64,000 nt of DNA from Acinetobacter pseudolwoffii (GCF_002803605.1 NZ_PHRG01000002.1:62001-126000); one strand, 5' to 3'. Positions 29,711-39,026 are shown, counted from the first letter of the stretch. Notes: a model not told the origin generated them from the letters alone. Numbers and translations: made by a program.

Positions 29711-30712
29711 ATGAATACCAAAAGAAATATTTATAGAGATTTCGAACATCCCTTTGCCCAATATGTACGCATCGTGGGTAAGGGGAAAAATGGCGCCCGC
29801 TCCCTCAGCTATGATGAAGCCTATCAAGCCTTCGGCATGATTTTGAAGAATGAAGTGCTCGATGTGCAGCTCGGTGCTTTCTTGATGTTATTGCGGGTCA
29901 AGGAAGAATCGGTAGATGAATTGGCCGGTTTTGTTCAGGCGACACGTGACCAGCTTAATTTCAAAACACTGGATGTTGATCTGGACTGGTCTTCCTATGC
30001 GGGCAAGCGCAAGCATTATCCATGGTTTATTCTGGCGGCACTGACGCTGGCCAAGCATGGCTATAATATTGTGATGCATGGTGCCTCGGGTCATACCATG
30101 AACCGCGTTTACACCGAACAGGTGCTCACTTACTTAGGCTATCCAATCTGTCAGAATGATGCCGAGGTGGAACAGCAACTGCAGCAACAGCATTTTGCTT
30201 ATATCCCGCTCGACGTGATTTCTCCAATTCTGGCGGACCTGATTGCGCTGCGAAATGTCATGGGTCTACGCTCACCGATTCATACCCTGGCGCGTCTGAT
30301 CAATCCCTTTAATGCCAAAGCGACCCTGCAAGCAATTTTCCATCCAGCGTATCGTGGTTCGCACCAGCAAGCCGCTTTTCGTTTAGGCTATAAAAATAGC
30401 GCTGTGATTAAAGGTGAAGGTGGCGAATTTGAACGTAATCCGGATGCCAAAACCTTAATTTGTGGCATTAAAGATGGCGAGCTGTATGAGCATGAACTGC
30501 CAAAACTGACGGATAACCGCAGTCCAATTGAAGAAGAACTGGATCTCGCGCGATTTAAAGCCGTCTGGGAGGGTCAGCAAAGTCATGAGTATGGTGAAAT
30601 TGCAGTAATAGAAACCATGGGGATTGCACTTTACACTATGGGCGTGTATGACAGCTTTGAGGCTGCGATGCAAAAAGCTAAAACATTATGGGCAAATCGC
30701 CACACGGTTTAA
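29711..30712 (+). CDS. ybiB: YbiB/TrpD2-family nucleic-acid-binding protein
   Basis: This 333-residue protein has the anthranilate phosphoribosyltransferase fold (N-terminal helical domain with LSYDEAYQAFGMILKNEVLDVQLGAFLMLLRVK, then a large alpha/beta domain with VMHGASGHTMNRVYTEQVL), but lacks the intact GTGGD-type PRPP loop of TrpD, so TrpD activity is unlikely. It matches the TrpD2 group, whose E. coli member YbiB binds nucleic acid without sequence specificity and belongs to the SOS response. RGSHQQAAFRLGYKN and KGEGGEFERNPD are typical. A terminator follows the stop. Confidence 0.85.
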   Translation: MNTKRNIYRDFEHPFAQYVRIVGKGKNGARSLSYDEAYQAFGMILKNEVLDVQLGAFLMLLRVKEESVDELAGFVQATRDQLNFKTLDVDLDWSSYAGKRKHYPWFILAALTLAKHGYNIVMHGASGHTMNRVYTEQVLTYLGYPICQNDAEVEQQLQQQHFAYIPLDVISPILADLIALRNVMGLRSPIHTLARLINPFNAKATLQAIFHPAYRGSHQQAAFRLGYKNSAVIKGEGGEFERNPDAKTLICGIKDGELYEHELPKLTDNRSPIEEELDLARFKAVWEGQQSHEYGEIAVIETMGIALYTMGVYDSFEAAMQKAKTLWANRHTV

Positions 30713-30724
30713 TCTTTTGAGCAC

Positions 30725-30763
30725 AAAAAAAGCATTGTTCAGGCACTGAACAATGCTTTTTTT
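30725..30763. terminator. Bidirectional terminator between ybiB and yeaC
   Basis: A-run, AGCATTGTTCAG / CTGAACAATGCT arms around GCA, T-run. It separates convergent genes. Confidence 0.85.
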
Positions 30764-30794
30764 AAATGCCAAACGACTGACACGACGTCAGTGC

Positions 30795-31067
30795 TTAAAC
30801 AAAACGGATTGGCTTGAATTCAGGTTCATTTTTGTGATGATCATCATCACATTCCTCACCTTCTTCTTTCGTGCCGCGATCGATATATCCGCTGCGTTCA
30901 GTTTCAGGCAGGTTTTTCATTTCCCAGGCATAGACTGCCTGCATACAAGTCTGGCGTTGTTCCTGAGTTAGGGCTACACCATTTGGCCACTTTCCAATTT
31001 CAATTGCTGTTCTTAGGCGTTCAACAATCTCAGGATTGAGTACGGCAAGCATTTGTTCAATATTCAT
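30795..31067 (-). CDS. yeaC: YeaC/DUF1315-family protein
   Basis: The 90-residue protein aligns with E. coli YeaC: a start like MNIEQMLAVLNPEIVERLRTA, then EIGKWPNGVALTQEQRQTCMQAV, followed by an acidic/His tail (EECDDDHHKNEP). Cytoplasmic, no known function. It begins 3 nt after nadK ends, so the two are probably co-transcribed. Confidence 0.85.
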   Translation of the reverse strand: MNIEQMLAVLNPEIVERLRTAIEIGKWPNGVALTQEQRQTCMQAVYAWEMKNLPETERSGYIDRGTKEEGEECDDDHHKNEPEFKPIRFV

Positions 31068-31070
31068 GAT

Positions 31071-31973
31071 TTAATCCTGCTTAAAATAATCAAAGTCCTG
31101 ATTCCACCCCAGTTTGGTTCGACAGGCATTATAAAAGTCATAGCCCGGTGGATGCAGAAGATTCAGTTTAAAGGGATGCTTGCGAATATGGACGCTATCG
31201 CCAACATTCAAAGACACACTGTGTTGTCCATCCGCACTGACCATCGGCAGTACGCGATTTTCACGAATCAGTAATTTAATTTCGCTGTGTCCACCGACCA
31301 CAATCGGGCGTGAAGACAAGGTATGCGGATGCATCGGCACCAGCGCAATCGCATCCATACTCGGATGGACAATTGGCCCGCCCCCAGAAAGTGCATAAGC
31401 CGTAGAGCCGGTCGGCGTCGATACAATCAGGCCATCACTGTGCTGACGATAGACATACTGTCCGTCAATATTCAGTTCAAAATCGATCATATGCACCGAT
31501 TTTCCTGAATGCAGTACCACATCGTTCAGTGCAATCGCATCGTAAATCACTTCGCCTTTGGAGCGAATTTCGACTTCGAGTAAAAAACGTCGCTCAGTCT
31601 GAAAATCACCTTTTAACACCTGATCCAACTTAAAGATGACTTCGGTTGGCTTAATGTCGGTTAAGAATCCCAGACGCCCCCGGTTAACGCCGATCACAGG
31701 AGTATTGTACTTGACCAGTGCGCGTGCTGCATGCAAAAGCGAACCATCCCCTCCTACCACAATGACCAGATCAACGACTTCACCAAGTAAAGCACGACTG
31801 ACAGTTTGGGTATTGTTATATGGAACGAGTTCAGCTGTCGCTGCATCAAAAACAGGATGTAAGCCTAAATTCAGAAGATGATCATGAATAAGACATAAGG
31901 TTTCAACCACCGATGATTTATCAGGACGTCCTATTAACCCGATATTTCGAAAGGTTTTATGGGAAATTTGCAC
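31071..31973 (-). CDS. nadK: NAD kinase
   Basis: NadK phosphorylates NAD to NADP with ATP. The signatures are clear: VVGGDGSLLHAARAL (the GGDG catalytic loop), NRGRLGFLTDI, DGLIVSTPTGSTAYALSGGGPIVHP and HTLSSRPIVV. The frame opens at an ATG at 32009, but that has no ribosome site; other members begin close to HKTFRNIGLIGRPDK, and a GTG at 31973 has GGAG about 11 nt upstream, so I prefer it (300 residues). yeaC follows at once. Divergent from mrcB. Confidence 0.93.
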   Translation of the reverse strand: MQISHKTFRNIGLIGRPDKSSVVETLCLIHDHLLNLGLHPVFDAATAELVPYNNTQTVSRALLGEVVDLVIVVGGDGSLLHAARALVKYNTPVIGVNRGRLGFLTDIKPTEVIFKLDQVLKGDFQTERRFLLEVEIRSKGEVIYDAIALNDVVLHSGKSVHMIDFELNIDGQYVYRQHSDGLIVSTPTGSTAYALSGGGPIVHPSMDAIALVPMHPHTLSSRPIVVGGHSEIKLLIRENRVLPMVSADGQHSVSLNVGDSVHIRKHPFKLNLLHPPGYDFYNACRTKLGWNQDFDYFKQD

Positions 31974-32201
31974 CAGTGTCGTCGCTCCGCTACGGATCTT
32001 GCATATCATAGCATTAAGCTATACCTGGATGATAATTTATAACAGGATGCTAGCTCGTCGCAAATTATTTGAAATATATTTGAATTAAGGAGAAATTGTG
32101 GGCTTTGATTTTAATTTTAAGCGCATTTATTGATTAAATATTGCAAAATGATTAAAAGCTTCGCATGATTAGCACAATTTCACAGGATCTTATAAGTATT
32201 T

Positions 32202-34592
32202 ATGAAATCTGAACGTGGCATGGGGTTTTTTGCCTTAATTTTCTCGATTTTAGTCATTTCCATCTTTGTCGTATTTAGTATTTACCTGATTAAATTAGAT
32301 AATATTGTACGCGAAAAATTTGAAGGTCAACGCTGGGATATTCCGGCGAAAGTTTTCGCACGTCCAATGGAAGTGTACGTCAATGCCCCAGTCAGTCAGC
32401 AGGATTTCCAACAAGAATTAAAATTACTCGGTTATAAAAACTCGGATAGTTATGCCAAGTCGGGCAATTTTGTCACTACGGGAAATACTTTATATGTACA
32501 TACCCGTGGCTTTGATTTTGGTGATCGGGTTGAACCGGAACAAGTTCTGAAAGTGAGTTTTAATGCTAACCAAGTGACTGAGGTCAGCGCCACCAAGCCA
32601 TCTTCTAGCGGTATTGCCCGACTGGAACCCTTATTGATTGGTGGAATTTATCCACAGCATAACGAAGACCGGGTACTGATCAAACTGAATAAAGTGCCTA
32701 AACCATTGATCGAAGCGCTCATCGCAACTGAAGACCGTAAATTCTATGAACACCATGGCGTATCTCCACGCGGTATTGCACGTGCTGTTGTCAGTAATAT
32801 TACCGGTGGCAAACGTCAGGGTGGCTCGACTTTAACCCAGCAACTGGTGAAAAATTTCTATTTAACGCCTGAGCGTACCTTAAAGCGTAAAGTCAATGAA
32901 GCCTTTATGGCCATGCTGGTTGAATTACATTATGACAAGAATGAAATTCTGGAAGCTTATCTAAATGAAGTGAATCTCGGCCAAAATGGTAACTATTCAA
33001 TTAATGGTTATGGCTTGGCTTCTCAGTTTTATTTTGGTCTGCCACTGCGTGAACTGAATATTTCCCAGCAGGCTTTTTTAGTCGGTCTGGTACAAGGCCC
33101 GAGTCTATATAACCCATGGCGTAATCCTGAAAGTGCGAAAAAACGCCGTGATATCGTCCTGAATAATATGCTGGTGATGGGCTATCTAAGCCAAGAACAA
33201 TATGAAAAAGAAACCGCACGTCCATTGAACGTGATTTCAAAACCAACCTTGGGCCCTGCACGTTTCCCGGACTTCCTGGATATTGTGCGTCGTCAATTAC
33301 GCACTGACTATCAGGAAACTGACCTGACCAATCAGGGTCTGCGTATTTTCACCACGCTGGATCCTTTGGCTCAAACCCGAATTCAGGACAGTTTTAAGCA
33401 GACAGTCGCACGTTTAACCAAATCTAATCCGGGCCGTTTAAAAGACTTGCAGGGTGCAGTTTTGGTATCGCATCCGGAAAATGGTGAACTGGTTGCAGCA
33501 GTCGGCTCGACTCAAGACTTTACCGGTTTTAACCGTACAGTAGATGCCAAACGTCAGGTGGGTTCATTATTAAAGCCTGTGATTTACCTGAGTGCACTGG
33601 AATCAAATCGTTACCATTGGGCCAGTCCGATTGAAGACAGTGAAATTAGTGTACAAAGTGATGGTAAGACCTGGACGCCGAAAAACTACAGTGGCCGTGG
33701 ACATGGTGTCGTACCGATGTCACAAGCGCTGTCACAATCCTATAACCTGTCTACTGTACGTTTAGGACAAGAATTTGGTCTGTCTACCTTTATTAATCAT
33801 CTGAAAAAATTTGGCGTCACTTCCGATATTCCATCCTATCCGTCTATTTATTTAGGTGCGGTGGATATGTCGCCAATGGAGGTGATGAATATTTATGGTA
33901 ACTTCGCCACAGGTGGCTTTAAATATCCAACCAAGTCAATTCGTTCTGTGGTCGATGCCAATGGACGGATACTCGACCGTTATAGCTTAAGCGTACAACC
34001 GACCATTGACCCGGCTTCAGCCTATGCCCTGAATTATGGCCTGCAACAGGTCATGTCGAGTGGTACAGGCCGCGCAGCTTATAACAGTCTGCCGAGTAAT
34101 CTGAATCTTGCAGGTAAATCAGGCACCACCAATGATAGCCGTGATTCATGGTTTGCCGGTTATTCAGGTAACTATATGACGGTGGTCTGGCTCGGTCTGG
34201 ATGACAATAAAGTCACTGGCCTAACCGGTTCCTCGGGTGCTCTTCCGGTCTGGATCAATGTCATGAAACAGCTCCGCCAGAAACCTGTCAATCTGCCACA
34301 ACCCAATGAAATTCAATGGCATTGGCTGGATCGTTATACCGGTCATTTATCTGCCCAAGGTTGTGAAGGTGCCATGTATATTCCGATTTCACGTCATGCC
34401 CTGCCAAATCAGGCAACTGCCTGCGGCATCTCGCATTATGTGACAGAACCTTATGATATTGATTCAGAACCTGCGCAATCTGATGCTGAACAGGATGATA
34501 TGAGTCGCTACATACAAGAAAGTGAAACAGAAATAGAACGTGATCTTGAGAGCGAAACCCGTATTATCGCCAGTGGAAGTTATAGCCATTAA
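32202..34592 (+). CDS. mrcB: Penicillin-binding protein 1B (bifunctional transglycosylase/transpeptidase)
   Basis: The 796-residue protein has a short cytoplasmic start, one transmembrane helix (about residues 9-30), a UB2H-like region (about 55-130), a GT51 glycosyltransferase domain with catalytic Glu177 in ATEDRKFYEHHGV and GGSTLTQQLVKNFYL, and a transpeptidase domain with SLLK near 455, SQSYN near 515 and KSGTTND near 638. The C-terminal tail (after 740) is acidic and low-complexity. It polymerises and cross-links peptidoglycan. The LpoP-like lipoprotein gene follows within 15 nt. Confidence 0.96.
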   Translation: MKSERGMGFFALIFSILVISIFVVFSIYLIKLDNIVREKFEGQRWDIPAKVFARPMEVYVNAPVSQQDFQQELKLLGYKNSDSYAKSGNFVTTGNTLYVHTRGFDFGDRVEPEQVLKVSFNANQVTEVSATKPSSSGIARLEPLLIGGIYPQHNEDRVLIKLNKVPKPLIEALIATEDRKFYEHHGVSPRGIARAVVSNITGGKRQGGSTLTQQLVKNFYLTPERTLKRKVNEAFMAMLVELHYDKNEILEAYLNEVNLGQNGNYSINGYGLASQFYFGLPLRELNISQQAFLVGLVQGPSLYNPWRNPESAKKRRDIVLNNMLVMGYLSQEQYEKETARPLNVISKPTLGPARFPDFLDIVRRQLRTDYQETDLTNQGLRIFTTLDPLAQTRIQDSFKQTVARLTKSNPGRLKDLQGAVLVSHPENGELVAAVGSTQDFTGFNRTVDAKRQVGSLLKPVIYLSALESNRYHWASPIEDSEISVQSDGKTWTPKNYSGRGHGVVPMSQALSQSYNLSTVRLGQEFGLSTFINHLKKFGVTSDIPSYPSIYLGAVDMSPMEVMNIYGNFATGGFKYPTKSIRSVVDANGRILDRYSLSVQPTIDPASAYALNYGLQQVMSSGTGRAAYNSLPSNLNLAGKSGTTNDSRDSWFAGYSGNYMTVVWLGLDDNKVTGLTGSSGALPVWINVMKQLRQKPVNLPQPNEIQWHWLDRYTGHLSAQGCEGAMYIPISRHALPNQATACGISHYVTEPYDIDSEPAQSDAEQDDMSRYIQESETEIERDLESETRIIASGSYSH

Positions 34593-34606
34593 TTGAGTCT
34601 ATGTTT

Positions 34607-35152
34607 ATGTTAAGAAAAATCCTCCCTGGTTTGCTCATCCTCAGTCTGGTGGGCTGCCAAAGTATATCTGAGCCAGAAAAGCCAGTTACCCCTGCCAAGC
34701 CTGCGACGGAAAAACCTAAGGCAAAAACACCAGACGGCGTAGTGGTTACGCCTTATGACCGGCCTGACATCAAACGTCAGAAAATTGTCATTCCTGAACA
34801 GAAGCCGAAAAGCCAAAAGTTTGATGATGGACGTAATCTGCCGGCTTTCAAGAGTCTGATGCAGCAAACCCAGCAGGCCTATACCAAGCAGCAGTTTGCT
34901 CAAGCTGAAGCTTCTGCAACTCAGGCACAGCGACTGGCACCTCAGGCACCGGAAACCTATTTATACCTGGGCATGATTGCCAACCGTAAAAATCAGCCAG
35001 CAAGCGCCGATGCTTTTGCCTTACGCGGCCTGAGCTATGCCCAATCCAATGCCATGAAAAAACAGCTTTGGCAAGTGCGCCTTAAATCTGCTCAGTTGCG
35101 GAAAAATGCTAAAGCGATTCAGCAAGCTCAACAGGCACTGAAAAAGCTTTAA
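34607..35152 (+). CDS. lpoP: TPR lipoprotein, probable PBP1B activator (LpoP-like)
   Basis: A lipoprotein signal (MLRKILPGLLILSLVGCQS, lipobox LVGC) is followed by a Pro/Lys-rich linker (about residues 22-65) and a C-terminal tetratricopeptide-like region (AYTKQQFAQAEASATQAQRL, then TYLYLGMIANRKNQPASADA). This matches LpoP, the outer-membrane lipoprotein that activates PBP1B in Pseudomonas aeruginosa, with a homologue reported in Acinetobacter. The position directly after mrcB supports that role. ATG 34601 is two codons upstream; 34607 has better spacing from GAG. Activation of this PBP1B is inferred. Confidence 0.75.
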   Translation: MLRKILPGLLILSLVGCQSISEPEKPVTPAKPATEKPKAKTPDGVVVTPYDRPDIKRQKIVIPEQKPKSQKFDDGRNLPAFKSLMQQTQQAYTKQQFAQAEASATQAQRLAPQAPETYLYLGMIANRKNQPASADAFALRGLSYAQSNAMKKQLWQVRLKSAQLRKNAKAIQQAQQALKKL

Positions 35153-35210
35153 AGTCATTCCCTACAGAAACACACTTACTAATAGAAAGCTTATTTTCTA
35201 GATATAGCGT

Positions 35211-36110
35211 TTAGATATAGCGAATGCCGGCAATGCCATAAGCATGCTGGCTTTTTGCATAATCGAGTTCTTCAGCTTTCATTCCGCCCAAAGCAAAAAC
35301 CGGAATCTGTACCTGCTCTGCCATTTGCTTGAATTGCTCCCAGCCTAGCGCAGGTGTGTCCGGATGCGTTGTAGTCGTCAGTACCGGACTCAGTAAAGCG
35401 GCTTCACAACCGATTTGTTCTGCATGCATTAAAGCGCTCAGGTCATGGCAAGCTGCCAGATAGCGATAACCAGATTTCAATTCACCTTGTTTCAGGTTCA
35501 TCAGTTGATTCTGTTTTAGATGAATCGTGCGAATCGTCTGCTGCTGCAATTCATTCAGTTGGGACCAAAGCTGCTGATTAATGATTAACTTGGAGAGCTG
35601 ATCTACCGGATATTGCTGTAATTGCATGATCCGCTCAGGCGTCGCTTCCACGCGCCAATACAACATTTGATCTGTATCCAGACTTGATAAGATATCCAGA
35701 TCTTCAGCAATCTTGATGCGCTGCGGCCATTGTAGCTTTTGAATCATTGACTGATTGGCTTTCGGAAAATTCAGCTGACTAAGTTCTTCCCGGCTGTACC
35801 AGCGCCAAGGCTGTTTAATTTCAGCCAATTGAGCAGGCTGTATTGAAGCATGGAAAATATGCAAATTGACGATGAGATCTTCATATTCATGGGAGATAAA
35901 ATCAGAAGCATGCCAGCGTTCAATATCCACACCGACCTCTTCAATTACTTCACGGCGGCAGGCTTCGACTGGTAATTCGCCCTGTTCAACTTTTCCGCCT
36001 GGAAATTCATATTTATTGCCCTGATGCTGCTTGGCTTCACGCCAGCCGACTAGAACCTGATTTTGATAAAATAAAAGCGCAATTGCGACATGAATCGTAG
36101 CTTTAGTCAT
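35211..36110 (-). CDS. Nudix hydrolase fused to a ThiE-like domain
   Basis: The N-terminal half is a MutT-type Nudix domain: GGKVEQGELPVEACRREVIEEVG (positions about 37-59) fits GX5EX7REUXEEXGU. The C-terminal half resembles thiamine-phosphate synthase (AACHDLSALMHAEQIGCEAALLSPVL, then GWEQFKQMAEQVQIPVFALGGM). Such MutT/ThiE-like fusions are widespread in proteobacteria; the first part probably removes 8-oxo-dGTP or similar, the role of the second is unclear. The frame opens at a TTG 13 codons earlier, but the ATG at 36110 starts a standard N-terminus (MTKATIHVAIALLF). The last 11 bp of the gene (TAGATATAGCG) are duplicated just downstream. Confidence 0.88.
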   Translation of the reverse strand: MTKATIHVAIALLFYQNQVLVGWREAKQHQGNKYEFPGGKVEQGELPVEACRREVIEEVGVDIERWHASDFISHEYEDLIVNLHIFHASIQPAQLAEIKQPWRWYSREELSQLNFPKANQSMIQKLQWPQRIKIAEDLDILSSLDTDQMLYWRVEATPERIMQLQQYPVDQLSKLIINQQLWSQLNELQQQTIRTIHLKQNQLMNLKQGELKSGYRYLAACHDLSALMHAEQIGCEAALLSPVLTTTTHPDTPALGWEQFKQMAEQVQIPVFALGGMKAEELDYAKSQHAYGIAGIRYI

Positions 36111-36182
36111 GATGTACAGAACCGTTAAAGTTTTACAGATTGTAAGCAAATTAGAGTTTTTTATAAATTGCTCAATATTTCG

Positions 36183-36216
36183 TTGACAGACCTATTCGAT
36201 AATGATTATCATTTAA
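36183..36216 (+). promoter_or_regulatory. hemP promoter with overlapping Fur box
   Basis: TTGACA (36183-36188) and TATCAT (36207-36212) with an 18-bp spacer. The stretch from 36198, GATAATGATTATCATT, matches the Fur consensus GATAATGATAATCATTATC in 15 of its first 16 positions and covers the -10 element, so iron-bound Fur would block RNA polymerase. Confidence 0.85.
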
Positions 36217-36248
36217 ATCAATCCAAAACACACCACGGAGTCGACGGA

Positions 36249-36419
36249 ATGAACGCCCCATTTAGCCTATTTACTCGTAACAATGATACTCACCATGCCT
36301 TGCCAATGCTGCACTCCAACAATCTGTTTGCACTGGGTCGTGAAATCCGGATCATGCATGCCGGTGAAGAATACCGCTTGCGCCTGACCCGCAACAACCG
36401 TCTCATTCTGACCAAATAA
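36249..36419 (+). CDS. hemP: Hemin uptake protein HemP/HmuP
   Basis: This 56-residue protein ends in the HemP signature: LGREIRIMHAGEEYRLRLTRNN followed by LILTK. The frame is open further upstream, but the earlier ATG lies before the promoter and Fur box; ATG 36249 has GGAG 8 nt upstream and is the start. HmuP-type proteins act as co-regulators of haem-uptake genes in rhizobia. There is no haem receptor gene next to it and a terminator follows, so it is a single-gene Fur regulon unit. Confidence 0.85.
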   Translation: MNAPFSLFTRNNDTHHALPMLHSNNLFALGREIRIMHAGEEYRLRLTRNNRLILTK

Positions 36420-36454
36420 TTAAATCAGTTCTAATAATAACAAACGTGGGAAGC

Positions 36455-36488
36455 AGCAGTATGAATCAGCGCATACTGCTTTTTAGTT
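36455..36488 (+). terminator. Terminator of hemP
   Basis: AGCAGTATG and CATACTGCT arms around an 8-nt loop, followed by a T-rich tail. Confidence 0.75.
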
Positions 36489-36501
36489 TTTTAATCTCTG
36501 A

Positions 36502-37827
36502 TTAGGATTCATGTTTAAAACTCAATGATACTTTAAGCCCCCCCAAATCTGACGGCGCATAATCAATTTTAGCTGCATGCAGTGCCATAATTTTCTGGCA
36601 AATGGACAAGCCTAAACCTGAACCCTGAGTTCGCGTACCCAAAGCCCGATAAAAACGTTCACCTAAACGTTCCAGTACATCATTAGCAATCCCCTCTCCT
36701 GAGTTTTCAATCAGTAACTGTATCTGATGCTGCTCAACAACCGTTCGGATCTCGACCTGTCCCTGCGGCGGCGTATAACGAATAGCATTGTCGACCAGAT
36801 TGCGAATACAACTAAAAATCAGTTCTGGATTCGCTTCAATCACAGCACCCTCAAGGTTTAGGTTCCAATGAATATCTTTTTCTTCTGCAAAAGGCTGCAA
36901 TGCCTGCAAAGCCTCCTGAACCAGATTTTTAAGATTAATCGTTTGCGTTGGTAATTGCTCTGTGCGCTCCGGATCGAGTCGTGCCAGCAAGAGTAAATTT
37001 TCCAGCACCTGCGTACCGCGGTTGACATCATTCTGGATCAACTGCAATGCCTGAGGAAGCTGTGCATCATCTTGATATTTGCGTTTTAGAACCTGTAGAC
37101 GCATTTGAATCGCAGACAGTGGCGAACGCAGCTCATGTGAAGCATCTGCAGTAAAACGCTGTTCGGCAGCCAGTGACTTTTCCAGCCGGCCGAGCATGGC
37201 ATTCAGTTGACGTACAATCGGTTGCAGTTCAGTGATTTCAGGGTCAGGTGTTTTAATAGGACTTAGATCCTGAGCAGTTTTAGAACCGATTTCCCGGGAA
37301 ATCTTGTTTAATGGCTGTAACTGGCGTCTGATCGCAACACGCAAAATCAGCCATTGCAATAACCAGAGTATCAGTAAAATTCCGGCAAAACTGAAGGTGG
37401 TTTGCCATAACTCGTTAAAACGTACCGATAAAGGCTGCAGTACTTTGGCCTGCAAGCCATCCTCTTTAGCAGTTAAAATCCGGATAAAACGGCCATTTTC
37501 ATAAGCAAACTGAAAGCCACTGTGTTCATTAACCCGCACACTGTTAATCAAATCATCATCGATGGACGTGGTCAAAATATCCTGATTGAGCAATAGCGCA
37601 TATTGAATATCGAATTGCTCGCTGATTTCATCGACCTGATCACCTTTGGCCTGTCTGATATCACCAAGTAAGAGCTCGGAAATCTGTTCCATCAAATCAT
37701 CATGCAGCTGAATGGCTTGATAACTTGAAACCCCGAGTAACAGCAACCACGCCAACAATCCTGCCAGCATGGAGCTCAGCATGGCATTCTTGATCAGGCG
37801 AGTTTGCAGGGAGACTGGTGCAGACAT
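36502..37827 (-). CDS. qseC: Two-component sensor histidine kinase (QseC family)
   Basis: The 441-residue protein has an N-terminal transmembrane helix (about 14-36), a periplasmic sensor region (about 37-145), a second helix (about 147-167), a linker, a HisKA domain with the phospho-His near residue 230 in FTADASHELRSPLSAI, and a HATPase domain with NLVDNAIRYTPP and GSGLGLSICQKI. It lies 2 nt after the response regulator. The order ygiW-qseB-qseC is that of the E. coli quorum and stress-sensing cluster, so I use the name, but the signal is not shown here. Confidence 0.85.
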   Translation of the reverse strand: MSAPVSLQTRLIKNAMLSSMLAGLLAWLLLLGVSSYQAIQLHDDLMEQISELLLGDIRQAKGDQVDEISEQFDIQYALLLNQDILTTSIDDDLINSVRVNEHSGFQFAYENGRFIRILTAKEDGLQAKVLQPLSVRFNELWQTTFSFAGILLILWLLQWLILRVAIRRQLQPLNKISREIGSKTAQDLSPIKTPDPEITELQPIVRQLNAMLGRLEKSLAAEQRFTADASHELRSPLSAIQMRLQVLKRKYQDDAQLPQALQLIQNDVNRGTQVLENLLLLARLDPERTEQLPTQTINLKNLVQEALQALQPFAEEKDIHWNLNLEGAVIEANPELIFSCIRNLVDNAIRYTPPQGQVEIRTVVEQHQIQLLIENSGEGIANDVLERLGERFYRALGTRTQGSGLGLSICQKIMALHAAKIDYAPSDLGGLKVSLSFKHES

Positions 37828-37829
37828 AT

Positions 37830-38495
37830 TTATGCCTCGGGTTTATGCATACGATAACCCAAACCACGGATGGTTTTAATCATCTGGCTGCCAATTTTTT
37901 TACGTAACTGGTAAATAAACACTTCAATGGCATTACTTTCAATTTCATCCCCCCAGGCATATAGCGATTCCTCCAGTTGCTCGCGGGTAATGACATGTTC
38001 CGGCTGCTGCATCAGTTTATATAAAATCTGAAATTCTTTCGCAGTCAGATCAATCGGCTGTCCAGCCTTGTTCAGGGCCTTGGCCTGGGTATCCAGACTT
38101 AAATCCTGCCATTTCAGAATATGATTTGGCGTTTGCTGTTTCAGTCTTAACTGCGCGCGCACCCTGGCAGAAAGCTCTTCCAGACTAAAAGGTTTGACCA
38201 GATAATCATTGGCACCCAAATCCAGACCTTCAACCCGGTCATCAATACTGTCCCGGGCAGTAATAAAAATCACCGGTGTATCTTTCTGTGTGCTGCGTAA
38301 GCTTTTTAGAATGTCATCTCCAGTCGCATGTGGTAGTCCGCGATCCAGTAATACGCAGTCATATTGATGCTGTTCGATGGCCAAAATGGCATGATCGCCA
38401 CGCTCGACCCAGTCAATCACATAGCCGTCCATTTCCAGCCAGGTCTGAATACTTTCTGCCTGAGACTGATCATCTTCTGCCAAAAGAATACGCAT
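37830..38495 (-). CDS. qseB: OmpR-family response regulator (QseB-like)
   Basis: At 221 residues it has a receiver domain (acidic pocket EDD at 7-9, phospho-acceptor Asp51 in CVLLDRGLP, Lys in YLVKPFS near 101) and a winged-helix output domain with LTAKEFQILYKLMQQPE, SNAIEVFIYQLRKKIG and IRGLGYRM. SNAIEVFIYQLRKK and ESLYAWGDEIE are characteristic of the QseB/TctD branch. It is coupled to the kinase gene (2-nt gap). A hairpin terminator at 38551 separates it from ygiW. Confidence 0.88.
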   Translation of the reverse strand: MRILLAEDDQSQAESIQTWLEMDGYVIDWVERGDHAILAIEQHQYDCVLLDRGLPHATGDDILKSLRSTQKDTPVIFITARDSIDDRVEGLDLGANDYLVKPFSLEELSARVRAQLRLKQQTPNHILKWQDLSLDTQAKALNKAGQPIDLTAKEFQILYKLMQQPEHVITREQLEESLYAWGDEIESNAIEVFIYQLRKKIGSQMIKTIRGLGYRMHKPEA

Positions 38496-38550
38496 GCTGT
38501 GCTCCGCTTTGCCAATCTCTCTATCTTGCCCTGAAAAATCTCCAGACTCA

Positions 38551-38594
38551 AAAAAACCACATGCTTTTTTGTATGATTTGCATGTGGTTTTTTA
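38551..38594. terminator. Bidirectional hairpin between ygiW and qseB
   Basis: AAAAAACCACATGC and GCATGTGGTTTTTT arms around a 15-nt loop. It should partly end the ygiW transcript before qseBC. Confidence 0.75.
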
Positions 38595-38648
38595 CAGTTT
38601 TTGAATCCAGAGTAAGCTTCAGATTCAATTCATCTGCTCATATTAGAA

Positions 38649-39026
38649 TTAGAAACGAAGCTGCTCGACATCAATTTCAACACGTTTTGCCGGTTTATAG
38701 TCAATATCCACTTCACCGATAATGGTCACTGGCGTTTTGGCTGAAATCGGTTTGCCTTGCCACAGTTCATCATCAATTTCTACGGTAATGCTGCCTGTGC
38801 TGTCACGGAACTGATATTTTTCATCACCAACCGCTTTAACCACATAGCCTTTAAGCTGAACCTTGCTATCATCTTTCATGCCTAGGGCCTGTTGCACTGT
38901 CATCGTTTTCGCAAAAGCAGCCTGATTTACCACGGGTTGATTCACGGCTTCATTACTTGCAACTGCGGCTGTCGCAATTGAACCCATCAGTGCGGCTGCT
39001 AAAACTGTATTCATCATCATTTTCAT
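38649..39026 (-). CDS. ygiW: YgiW-type BOF (OB-fold) periplasmic stress protein
   Basis: The 125-residue protein has a Sec signal peptide (MKMMMNTVLAAALMGSIATAAVAS) and one BOF domain (VQLKGYVVKAVGDEKYQFRD, then GSITVEIDDELWQGK, VTIIGEVDIDYKPAKRVEID). YgiW/YdeI proteins are periplasmic and help survival of peroxide, metals and antimicrobial peptides. In E. coli ygiW precedes qseBC, as here. Confidence 0.88.
   Translation of the reverse strand: MKMMMNTVLAAALMGSIATAAVASNEAVNQPVVNQAAFAKTMTVQQALGMKDDSKVQLKGYVVKAVGDEKYQFRDSTGSITVEIDDELWQGKPISAKTPVTIIGEVDIDYKPAKRVEIDVEQLRF

Noticed and set aside
35196..35222. Direct repeat TAGATATAGCG at the end of the Nudix gene as an insertion footprint
   Set aside because: A single 11-bp duplication in AT-rich sequence with nothing between; slippage explains it.
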